NCBI GenBank assembly: GCA_002709075.1
Contig: PAPV01000005.1
Location: 206,205 to 270,204 of the forward strand
From: Rhodospirillaceae bacterium
GTDB taxonomy: Bacteria; Pseudomonadota; Alphaproteobacteria; MPNO01; UBA2964
DNA length: 64,000 nt
Reading direction: 5' to 3'
Part shown: positions 36,324 through 43,904 of the stretch, piece by piece
How positions within the stretch are numbered: position 1 is the first letter of the stretch
Layout of the letters: each line of letters starts with the position of its first letter
Notes under the pieces: generated by a model
Told to the model about the DNA's origin: nothing
The model's input: only the letters and a program-made list of their open reading frames with translations
Database searches by the model: none
Position numbers and translations under genes: made by a program

Positions 36324-36561
36324 ATTCGGTCCTTATGGTAACAAAGATACTATTGAACTATAAACGGTATTAGCAGCGAATTTCTCCAATTAGACAAGGT
36401 AAGGGCCCGCTGTTTTTTCCCTTAAACGTGTGCCGAAGTATCTTGTAGATTTAGATGTTTATTAATATTAGGAATTTAGTTTTCTGCTCCCGTTTAAGTC
36501 TCCCTAATTAAGTTACCCCCCCTAAAACAATCTGAGTTATAATAATTTAATGCTCAACTTT

Positions 36562-36638
36562 ATGCAGGGGGGGTGAGGATGTTAACTTTAGTTAATCGCA
36601 AAAAACTCATTGAAGCGGGCCGTGGTACGCGGCTCGGG
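36562..36638 (+). repeat. Diverged repeat, copy 2
   Basis: This is the counterpart of 35747-35825. It starts in the ribosome binding region and covers the first 20 codons of the HGG-motif protein. It lies about 810 bases from copy 1 in the same orientation. Confidence 0.6.
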
Positions 36639-36812
36639 GCAGATTGGCCGGGCCAAAGGTGCCATGCAAAAACCCGTAAAGGCACCCCCTGCCAGAACCC
36701 CGTCGTCACCGGACGGAACCGGTGTCGGATGCATGGGGGCAAGTCCACTGGTCCGAGGACTGCGGAGGGCAGGGTTAAGATTATCGCAGTGGACCTGAGG
36801 CACAGTCTATAG
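36579..36812 (+). CDS. Small HGG-motif protein, probable zinc knuckle
   Basis: A 77-residue protein with the pattern C-x8-C near CHAKTRKGTPCQNP and then RCRMHGGKSTGPRTAEGR. This Cys/His arrangement ending in HGG-x-S-x-GP-x-T-x-EG is common in small phage and prophage proteins of alphaproteobacteria whose function is unknown. A run of seven G (36567-36573) serves as ribosome binding site before the ATG at 36579. After EGR the tail VKIIAVDLRHSL is short, so the C-terminus may be cut. Confidence 0.6.
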   Translation: MLTLVNRKKLIEAGRGTRLGADWPGQRCHAKTRKGTPCQNPVVTGRNRCRMHGGKSTGPRTAEGRVKIIAVDLRHSL

Positions 36813-36879
36813 GGAGGTGGCTTCGTTTCTACATGAGCCTATCAATTGTCTGTGCGAGGCAAAGACCAATAGAAGCTTT

Positions 36880-37464
36880 TTAATTTATAGGAAGTTCAAT
36901 AGATTTCTTGACAGGTGGCCTCGCCACCATGACATCAATCCAGCGTACAAGATTTGGGTACTCATCTAGATCAATAAAGTCGAAGCCAAAAGCACCAAAT
37001 CTTCCGATAGCCATCATATCGGCAATGGAATAGTCACCGGCGAAATATTCATTTTTGCTTAAATGACTATTAATTGCTTCTAGCAGAACCCGACACTGTT
37101 TCTCTAGATCGCGTGCATGATTAAGATTAGAGAAACTAACCGAAACGTTAGTGGCAAGGTAGAAAAGCCATTGTTTGACTTCCCATTTATTTTGTATGCT
37201 TGTGCCTAGGAATTGTTTCGTTTTTCCTGCAATGTATTCCAAGATTGCCGCTGATTCCATCAAATGGATTGGTTCTCCATCAGGTCCATCCGGATCGACG
37301 ATGCAGGGCACCTTTCCACCAGGGCTTAATTTTAAGTATTCTGGTTCTTTGTTTGCCCCGCCGTGTGGGTCAATAGAAATTAAATTATAGGGTGTGTTGG
37401 TTTCCTCTAAAATGATAATTGGGCGGCGCCCATTAGCGGATTTCCATGCATATAAATCAATCAT
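36880..37464 (-). CDS. Glutathione S-transferase family protein
   Basis: A 194-residue GST. The thioredoxin-like N-terminal domain has LYAWKSANGRRPIIILEET, the cis-Pro motif GGKVPCIVD and ESAAILEYIA; the helical domain has FAGDYSIADMMAIGRFG, the conserved N-capping box. It is of the YfcG/nu-like type rather than zeta. The ATG at 37464 is preferred over the one five codons earlier because family members begin MIDLY. It is intact inside an otherwise decayed island, so it may be cargo or a later arrival. The 270 bases to its right hold nothing recognisable. Confidence 0.85.
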   Translation of the reverse strand: MIDLYAWKSANGRRPIIILEETNTPYNLISIDPHGGANKEPEYLKLSPGGKVPCIVDPDGPDGEPIHLMESAAILEYIAGKTKQFLGTSIQNKWEVKQWLFYLATNVSVSFSNLNHARDLEKQCRVLLEAINSHLSKNEYFAGDYSIADMMAIGRFGAFGFDFIDLDEYPNLVRWIDVMVARPPVKKSIELPIN

Positions 37465-37749
37465 TTTTTTTACTTTCAATACTCTAGGTGGTGGAACCTT
37501 ATCACGATACAGAGAAACCCACTACGTTACCTGTGTCTAATTTTAAATGTAAATGTAAATGAGTATCTATATACAATAAGTGTAACAAACCGATATTGTT
37601 ATCAATATAGACAATCTAAACCCATCGCCAATTAAGAAGATTAAATTTTAGAATCGTACTTATCCTTTTAATTTCTCTGCCAAGCAGTCTGTGTCAAACT
37701 CCATTCAATTTCACAAAAAAATAGCTATCCCAACCATGTTGTTCACTAG

Positions 37750-39269
37750 TTAGAATCGATCCTCTTTTTCGATTTTCTTACTAAGCCCTCTGTTTTCTAT
37801 GCTCTTTCTCATTACTCTGATGCCCTGTAGTTGTTTGGGCATAATCTCACGTTTGCAGAGACGACTGCGCTTGGACATTGAAAACGACTCATACAGATTG
37901 ACCATCGTTTGCCCCTCTCTTTTGAGCCATTTTTGCACTTTAACCGTTGATTGCTCCCAACCCTCGTTTTTAATCGTATCCCAATTCTTTTCCAATGAGA
38001 TCCTTTCTTTTCCCATTCCCTTTGAAAGAGTTCGAACATCTTTTGAACTTCTCTTTGATATGGTTGAGCAATCTTTTTGGTGCACATAAGCGCTGTCAAC
38101 CTATAAGCATAATATAGATCAGCTACGCCTTTCACTGCATTAGCTTCCTGTTGATTTTGTTTCTTTTTAGCCTTCGCAATTTGAAGACGTTTTTTTTCTT
38201 CTATACGTTTTTTCTGTGCAATCTTTTTTTCTTTTTCAATTCTTACCTTTTCGACTTCAAGCTTTTTAGAAAAATTGGCGATGGCGGATTTTTTCAATTT
38301 ATCGAATTGGCTACATTTTTGGTCATCATCTTTCGCACATGACCTCGCTAAGAACAAAACCTCCGTAAAACTGGACTCAAACATATTCGAAATTAACTTG
38401 TATTTTTTGCCCTCCAATTCGAATTCCATTAAGTCTATAATTTTCGCCTCTAGTTGTTTCTTGAGTTCTGCCCGTTGTTTTTCCTCTGCGAGACGTTTTT
38501 CTTCCCGAATTCTGAATGCGATAATTTTATCAACAATTTTTTCTTTGAGGGTCTTAATACTTTGGCAAACCGTTTGGTCCGTGCGTACACAAGTCTCACG
38601 CAGTTTCTTTAATTCGATTCTATCTGCGTCCCCAATTTTTTCGGTTATTTTGTCCAGTGAAACAATCTCCCCCAAAACATCAAGTTTCTGTAATTCCCGA
38701 ATCTTCGTCTGTATCAAACGATTTTTCTCTTCGTGGTTTTTTCTTTTTTCTTCTTTTTCTTTTATTAGTTTGTTAATAAGCGCAGCCCTAAAACTTAGGG
38801 TTCTCGGGGAGCACATTGGGTTTTGGCTATTAAAAACAAACTTCGCGGATCCCGATTGCGCTGTGGATGAGGCACATTGTTTAGCTGCAAATAACTCATT
38901 TGAATTTCTCTGAATTTCAGTATCTAACCTGTAGGACTTACCCTCAAAATTGACAGTTAAAATTTGTTCGAATACTAAATAGTAATTTACAGCTTCAATT
39001 AGCAGTTTTTTAAACTTGTCTTTCCCATAAAATTTTTTGCCCAGCTTCGAAAAAGCTGCGCCATTTTTTGCTTGGTTCTTAAGATAACTTTTACGGTCAT
39101 AAAGCTCGTATATTTTTTTCCCCAACTCATCATTCAGTGAAACGGTTTTTCCATCAATGTTGAATTTGATAAAGTCTTTCCAGGAAGTTAGTTTTTGGTC
39201 AGTTGCAGCCGCTAAGTTATAAGCGAACAGAGTTGTAAGTAAAAAGAATCAAGAAAAAGTTTTAAACAT
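37750..39269 (-). pseudogene. Exported coiled-coil protein gene with two inactivating lesions
   Basis: Read leftward from the ATG at 39269: MFKTFS, a TGA (39249-39251), then FFLLTTLFAYNLAAATDQ and on into the long frame. This is a normal signal peptide with a stop at codon 7. The body is Lys/Glu-rich coiled coil with three repeated short modules (FEGKSYRLDTEIQ, LEGKKYKLISNMF and an N-terminal FNIDGKTVSLNDE). Near 38000, in GGGAAAAGAAAGG, the frame shifts and protein-like sequence continues (ISLEKNWDTIKNEGWEQS) to 37750. The family is not recognised. The two lesions argue for real decay. Confidence 0.7.
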
Positions 39270-39517
39270 AGGTTTATTTAGACCTTCCTTTTAGATTTTA
39301 GAATACATACTTCTGCAAACTTAAAAGACATTTTTATTCTTGCAAAGACAAATAAGGTGAAGAAACTTCACCAATATTCTCCAGTAAATATTTTGCAAAA
39401 ATAACTAAATTTTTTCTATTTTGTAAATTGGAGTCGTTTTTCACTGATCCGTGAGACCAAAGTTAAAAGGAAACGTCGTAGGGCCCCACAAAATATTTAA
39501 GTCACCTTTCGTTTTTA

Positions 39518-39573
39518 GGTTAAAACGGCGGAGTCATAATCTAAAAGGTCGTAGTTTAAGTCTTTCCCCCTTT
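39518..39573 (+). pseudogene. Degenerate tRNA-Met 3' remnant, right edge of island
   Basis: Aligned without gaps to tRNA-Met 30220-30275, 36 of 56 bases agree by hand count, including GGCGGAGTCATAATC against GCGGAATCATAATC over the anticodon arm and AAGTC in the T arm. Many mismatches are transitions (G to A, C to T). The 5' third of the tRNA is not duplicated. It cannot fold as a tRNA. A 7-base hairpin ATATTCA/TGAATAT (39575-39592) follows and may end transcription of the symporter gene. The rest of 39270-39517 shows nothing. Confidence 0.7.
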
Positions 39574-39581
39574 AATATTCA

Positions 39582-40446
39582 CTATTGAATATCCTTTTTG
39601 CCTTTCATCCTAAAGATCATCACAAGTATCAAAGCGGTCGGAAACATTATCAGACTATAAATTGCTGCTGGTATTATGGTCATGCCGCCACCAAGAAGAA
39701 GAGCAGCGACTGTAATTGCTACAGTTCCATTCTGTAAACCACATTCTAGTGATATTGCAATTTGTTGTTTAAGACCAGAAGAAAAACATTTTGATAGTAG
39801 GATTGCCAAGGTAAGCATGATTAGATTAAGCGTTAAAGTTGCAAGTCCCGCCTGGGTAAAATAGAGTACTATATTTGAACGTTGTTCATAAATGGCACCC
39901 ATCAATATTATTGCGAATAATATTGCGGAAACAAATTCGACTTTTTTTTGAATTCTTGCTGTAAAACCCGGAGCGTGCCTGCGTGTTAACAGTCCAATAA
40001 TTACCGGAACTGTTACAATAAAAAAAATACTCACTGCGGTCTGTACCATGGAGATGTCGTGGATTTTTTCACCAGCTATTATTTCATGAGAGATGGTCAA
40101 TATAAAAGGTAAGGTTATTGCAGATATTAAACTGATGATAGCTGTTAATGATATCGATAATGCAATGTCCCCCCGGGCGTATGCGGTTAAAATGTTTGAA
40201 GTAACTCCACCAGGTGCTGCAGAGAGAACCATAATACCCAAAGCTAATTCGGTTGGTATTTTCCCCACGGTCACAATTGCTAAAGCAACAAGAGGGAGTA
40301 TTAAAATTTGTATAATGGCGCCCAAAAAAGAAGTCTTTGGGTTGCTTTAATATTTTTGTAAAATCGGTATAAGTAAGACCTAGACCAAGAGAAAACATTA
40401 TAATGGCTAAACTAGAAGGCAGGAACAATTCGACAGCTAAACCCAT
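39582..40446 (-). pseudogene. Bile acid:sodium symporter (BASS) family protein, frameshifted
   Basis: The ATG frame at 40446 (MGLAVELFLPSSLAIIMFSL) runs to LKQPKDFF; one base must be removed from a run of six T near 40335 to join GAIIQILILPLVAL, after which the frame is open for about 240 residues to 39582. Together they give a normal-length transporter with nine or ten membrane helices, and SAAPGGVTSNILTAYARGD is a typical sodium-site motif. A homopolymer is a frequent place for sequencing error as well as slippage, so the gene may be intact. Confidence 0.75.
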
Positions 40447-40868
40447 TTTTTATCTTCTTTAATGCGTATTATGTGAAGTAAAGTTTGCCCATGAGGCACC
40501 ACTTGGGTATCCAGTATAAACAGCAATTAGATAAATTTGATCATATTTATGGTATATTTTCATCTGTGGAACTTTATGTTTTTCTTTTCAAAATTTAGGG
40601 ATTTTAATAAAAGTTTATAAATATTAGTTTAATACAGATGGCGTAATCAAATTTTTTATATCTTGAGCGTGTTTGGCCAAGCCTTTTAACTGTTGTAAGG
40701 CTTTTAGCGAATCCTACTAACAATTCCATGTCAGATTTAGCACGCTTTTGGTGCATTAGTAAGAGCTTGGTTGTGGTAGTAGCCACAACCCCAATTTATG
40801 CTCAAATTTATACATGCGTGTTGCTTATTGCACGGCCCTAAAATATTCATGATATAGTTTTTCTAAAC
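40447..40868. other. Long intergenic region with no gene found
   Basis: These AT-rich bases lie between the divergent symporter gene and the flagellar operon. The one 60-codon frame here (40604-40786, minus) has no convincing ribosome site or protein-like pattern. A TTGTGGTAGTAGCCACAA inverted repeat lies at about 40770-40787. I see no other signal except the sigma-54 promoter at the right end. Confidence 0.4.
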
Positions 40869-40885
40869 TGGCATGAAAAATGCAT
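40869..40885 (+). promoter_or_regulatory. Sigma-54 promoter of the flgG operon
   Basis: TGGCATGAAAAATGCAT matches TGGCAC-N5-TTGCA with GG and GC exactly 12 bases apart. It lies 42 bases before the chosen flgG start, and a nearly identical element precedes the fliK-like gene at the right end. Confidence 0.75.
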
Positions 40886-40926
40886 TAATAAATCCATATG
40901 AAATTAAAAAAGGAAGCATTTGTAAC

Positions 40927-41715
40927 ATGTCTAACGCAGCAATGCATGTCGCCAAAACCGGAGTAGAAGCACAACAACTTAAAATGCAGGTTATTGCGAA
41001 TAATCTCGCGAACGTAAATACTACAGGTTTTAAGAAGGATAGGGTGAATTTCGAAACACTCGTTTATCAAGTCAAAAAGATGGCTGGCGCTCAGACTTCT
41101 GAAGGAACTGAAGCCACTAGTGGGCTAAATGTAGGTACTGGCGCCCGGGTTGTTTCTGCGGAAAAACTTTTTTCTCAGGGTGCAATATCTTCTACCGATA
41201 ATGCGCTTGACTTGGCAATATCGGGTGGTGGCTTTTTTCAGATTGTTTTACCGGATGGAAAATTTGGTTACTCGCGTGACGGATCATTTATAAGGAATGG
41301 TGAAGGCGTCTTATGTACAGCGGATGGATTTGTGCTCCAACCAGAAATTACAATACCACCAAACGTCGTAAATATATCAATAGGTGCGAATGGCGCAGTA
41401 AGCGTCAATCTTCCTGGTCAAGATGCTCCTACCAATGTTGGGCAACTCCAGTTAGCTACGTTTGTTAACCCTGCTGGGCTAGCTCCTATTGGGAGTAATT
41501 TTCTAGTGGAAACAAATGTAAGTGGCAATGCTGCATTAAATAATCCAATGCAAAACGGTACAGGAAAACTGATCCAAGGCTCATTGGAAAACTCAAACGT
41601 CAAGGTTGTGCAGGAACTTGTCGATATGATCGAAACCCAAAGAGCTTATGAAGTAAGCTCAAAGGCAATTACCGCGACCGATGAAATGCTTCGTTATATA
41701 AACCAAAATCTGTAA
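40927..41715 (+). CDS. flgG: Flagellar distal rod protein FlgG
   Basis: A 262-residue rod protein. The N-terminus MSNAAMHVAKTGVEAQQLKM and IANNLANVNTTGFKKDRVNFETL is the FlgG form of the rod/hook signature; DLAISGGGFFQI, RDGSFIRN and the C-terminal VVQELVDMIETQRAYEVSSKAITATDEML confirm it. The ATG at 40927 follows AAAGGAAG; an in-frame upstream ATG at 40873 lies inside the sigma-54 promoter and is rejected. It is the first gene of flgG-flgH-flgI-flgJ-flgK-flgL; the usual flgA neighbour is missing. Confidence 0.93.
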   Translation: MSNAAMHVAKTGVEAQQLKMQVIANNLANVNTTGFKKDRVNFETLVYQVKKMAGAQTSEGTEATSGLNVGTGARVVSAEKLFSQGAISSTDNALDLAISGGGFFQIVLPDGKFGYSRDGSFIRNGEGVLCTADGFVLQPEITIPPNVVNISIGANGAVSVNLPGQDAPTNVGQLQLATFVNPAGLAPIGSNFLVETNVSGNAALNNPMQNGTGKLIQGSLENSNVKVVQELVDMIETQRAYEVSSKAITATDEMLRYINQNL

Positions 41716-41716
41716 C

Positions 41717-42454
41717 ATGAAGTATTCGGCAAAATTGTTTTTTAATATAATCGCTGTCGGGTTTTCTCTTGGCGTCGCTTCTTGCTCCTCTTATATCGAG
41801 AAGCAAGCAGGTAAAAATTTCGAACCAAAAATCGATAATCTTCTAAAATCTAAAAAAAGTTCCTCAGAACAACCCTCTGTTGTAACAGGTGCAATATTTT
41901 CCGAGAGGTCACAAAAATCTGGGCTCTTAGTCGGGATGGGTACTCAGGTATTTAAAGTCGGAGAAATTATCCGAGTTAAACTTAATGAAGCGAATTCAGC
42001 TACTAAAAATCAATCTTTGACATCTGCAAAGCAATCCAGTGTTGCGGCAAATGTACCCGATCTATCTGCTGAAAGTACGAACACAAACAGATTGCCTAGA
42101 GTTGTTGAACGAACAGCACGAACATTGAATCTTTTGAATGGAATGACTTCTGACAAATCATTTACTGGAACTGGAACATCTGCATTAGCCAATACCTTAT
42201 CTGGAGAATTGGCAACAATAGTTGTTAAGAGATATGCGAATGGAAATTTAAAATTAGTAGGGCAGAAAAAATTAACATTAACATCTGGCACTGAGTATAT
42301 ACGAGTTGTTGGCATAGCTAGGCCAGAATTTATTGATCAAGATAACATTATAGACTCAAAGAATTTAGCTAACGCTGAAATACAATACATAGATGCTAAT
42401 TCAGTAAGAAAAGGCTGGTTAACGGAGATGATGGATGAAGTATCTCCACTATAA
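41717..42454 (+). CDS. flgH: Flagellar L-ring lipoprotein FlgH
   Basis: A 245-residue outer-membrane ring protein. The lipoprotein signal ends at SLGVASC with the modified Cys at residue 23. VGMGTQVFKVGEIIRVKL, KSFTGTG and KLVGQKKLTLTSGTEYIRVVGIARPEFID are typical FlgH segments. It starts one base after flgG, and its 3' end overlaps flgI by 20 bases. Confidence 0.93.
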   Translation: MKYSAKLFFNIIAVGFSLGVASCSSYIEKQAGKNFEPKIDNLLKSKKSSSEQPSVVTGAIFSERSQKSGLLVGMGTQVFKVGEIIRVKLNEANSATKNQSLTSAKQSSVAANVPDLSAESTNTNRLPRVVERTARTLNLLNGMTSDKSFTGTGTSALANTLSGELATIVVKRYANGNLKLVGQKKLTLTSGTEYIRVVGIARPEFIDQDNIIDSKNLANAEIQYIDANSVRKGWLTEMMDEVSPL

Positions 42455-43580
42455 AGTCATTTATAAAACGCTGTTGATTGCCCTCGTTTCATTCGGGCTT
42501 GTTTCCGAACTGTGTGCTGAACGGATAAAAGATGTTGCTTCAATTGCCGGAGTTAGAAGCAATCAACTGGTTGGTTTTGGTTTAGTTACCGGACTTTCTG
42601 GAACCGGTGATGGTGATATTAATTTAACAAAACAATCGTTAAAATCTGTTATTTCTCGGTTTGGTATTCGGACAAGTATTGATGATATTGATGCAAAGAA
42701 TATTGCGGCAGTAACAATAACAGCCGAGCTTCCTCCATTTATTAAACCTGGCCAAACGATTGATGTAGTTGTTTCTGCTCTCGGCCCTTCTACCTCTTTG
42801 AAAGGTGGAACGCTTTTAATGTCAGCCCTGCGTGGTGCGGATGGCAGTACATATGCCGTGGCACAGGGTAATTTAGCCGTAGGCGGATTAGGAGTGACTG
42901 GAGATGATGGAAGTTCGTTAATAGTTAACGTTCCCACTGTTGGTCGTATTCCTCGCGGGGCAACTGTAGAAAAAAGAGTCGCAACACCTTTTTTAACAGC
43001 AAAAAATATTATACTTAATTTGCATACTGGTGATTTTACAGTTGCTAATAGGGTTGCAAGGGCAATAAATAAAAGACTTGGTAAAGATGTTGCAAATCCA
43101 ATAGATGCAACCTCTATTCAGGTTAGGGCACCCGAAAAAGCGGATCAACGAGTTTCCTTTACAAGCCTTATAGAGGAGATACCACTTCCCACCACGATAC
43201 CTCCAGCAAAGGTAATAATTAATTCCCGAACAGGTACTGTAGTAATTGGTGGAAACGTTCGGATAACACCAGCAGCTGTTACCCATGGAAATTTAACAGT
43301 AAAAATCGATGAAAAGCCTGAAGTTACGCCTACCGGGGCGACCACAACCACAGCTGATGGAAATATAGTAACTACGCCAGGGCCTGCAATAACGACACCG
43401 AGATCTCAAATCGAGGCCAATGAAGAGCCCGCACGTGCATTCGTATTTAATCGCACCGTAGAGCTTAACGAAATTGTTCAAGCGATAAATGACATCGGCG
43501 CTAAGCCAAGTGATCTTGTTGCAATATTAGAGGGATTGAAAGCGGCAGGTGCTCTGAAAGCAGAACTTATCGTTATTTAG
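42435..43580 (+). CDS. flgI: Flagellar P-ring protein FlgI
   Basis: A 381-residue periplasmic ring protein. A signal peptide (about residues 1-28, ending in ELCA) precedes ERIKDVASIAGVRSNQLVGF and GLVTGLSGTGDGD, the family hallmark. AISTSLKGGTLL-like and RIPRGATVEK segments follow, and the C-terminus VELNEIVQAINDIGAKPSDL and ILEGLKAAGAL is standard. A Thr-rich stretch near residues 300-325 looks like a variable loop. Start codon lies within the end of flgH. Confidence 0.93.
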   Translation: MKYLHYKVIYKTLLIALVSFGLVSELCAERIKDVASIAGVRSNQLVGFGLVTGLSGTGDGDINLTKQSLKSVISRFGIRTSIDDIDAKNIAAVTITAELPPFIKPGQTIDVVVSALGPSTSLKGGTLLMSALRGADGSTYAVAQGNLAVGGLGVTGDDGSSLIVNVPTVGRIPRGATVEKRVATPFLTAKNIILNLHTGDFTVANRVARAINKRLGKDVANPIDATSIQVRAPEKADQRVSFTSLIEEIPLPTTIPPAKVIINSRTGTVVIGGNVRITPAAVTHGNLTVKIDEKPEVTPTGATTTTADGNIVTTPGPAITTPRSQIEANEEPARAFVFNRTVELNEIVQAINDIGAKPSDLVAILEGLKAAGALKAELIVI

Positions 43581-43590
43581 TTGTAAAGCC

Positions 43591-43887
43591 ATGGAATATT
43601 CAAAAATAACAAAACTTGTATCTGACAACACGGTCACGGGTGTTAACAAGCAAATTAGCAAATCAAAAGATATGGTTGCGTTAGAGCAAGTGGCTCAAAG
43701 TTTCGAAACGTATTTTTATTCATTAATTCTCAAAAACGCACGTCAGGCAAAACTAGCCGAAGGACTAACTAATGAGAATAAGATCTTTGGTGAGATGTTA
43801 GATAAAAATTTCTCAAAGATAGTCTCATCGCAAAACAGATCTGAGATCTCTGAGTCAATAATCAATCAGTTTAAAAAATATATTTGA
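43591..43887 (+). CDS. Rod-binding protein (FlgJ N-terminal domain only)
   Basis: A 98-residue rod-capping protein equal to the N-terminal half of enterobacterial FlgJ. LEQVAQSFETYFYSLILKNAR matches the rod-binding domain. The muramidase half is absent, as in most alphaproteobacteria, and a separate transglycosylase gene (49394-49885) in the same operon would supply that activity. It begins 10 bases after flgI. Confidence 0.85.
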   Translation: MEYSKITKLVSDNTVTGVNKQISKSKDMVALEQVAQSFETYFYSLILKNARQAKLAEGLTNENKIFGEMLDKNFSKIVSSQNRSEISESIINQFKKYI

Positions 43888-43904
43888 TGTAAACCTAATT
43901 AATC

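Larger units (their letters stand above)
30280..39573. mobile_element. Decayed tRNA-Met-targeted island, possibly a phage-satellite remnant
   Basis: The region starts at the intact tRNA-Met 3' end and stops at a degraded duplicate of the 3' two thirds of that tRNA (39518-39573), the arrangement left when an integrase inserts DNA into a tRNA gene. Inside are an AlpA-like regulator and a prim-pol primase in tandem, a candidate nuclease operon on the other strand, several gene fragments, a diverged repeat and one intact GST. No integrase ORF is present on either strand, so the element should be immobile. The core housekeeping functions seen on the left do not appear here. Confidence 0.65.

Noticed and set aside
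38275..38913. A 212-codon plus-strand frame opposite the coiled-coil gene
   Set aside because: It is a shadow of Lys/Glu-rich coding sequence, giving Phe/Ser-rich translation with no start signal.
39249..39251. TGA in the signal peptide as a selenocysteine codon
   Set aside because: Selenocysteine in a signal peptide makes no sense, no SECIS-like hairpin follows closely, and the gene carries a second lesion.
39480..39573. A functional second tRNA-Met
   Set aside because: The 5' third has no match and the acceptor and anticodon stems cannot pair.
40604..40786. A 60-codon minus-strand ORF in the long gap before flgG
   Set aside because: No ribosome binding site, no protein-like pattern and AT-driven composition.
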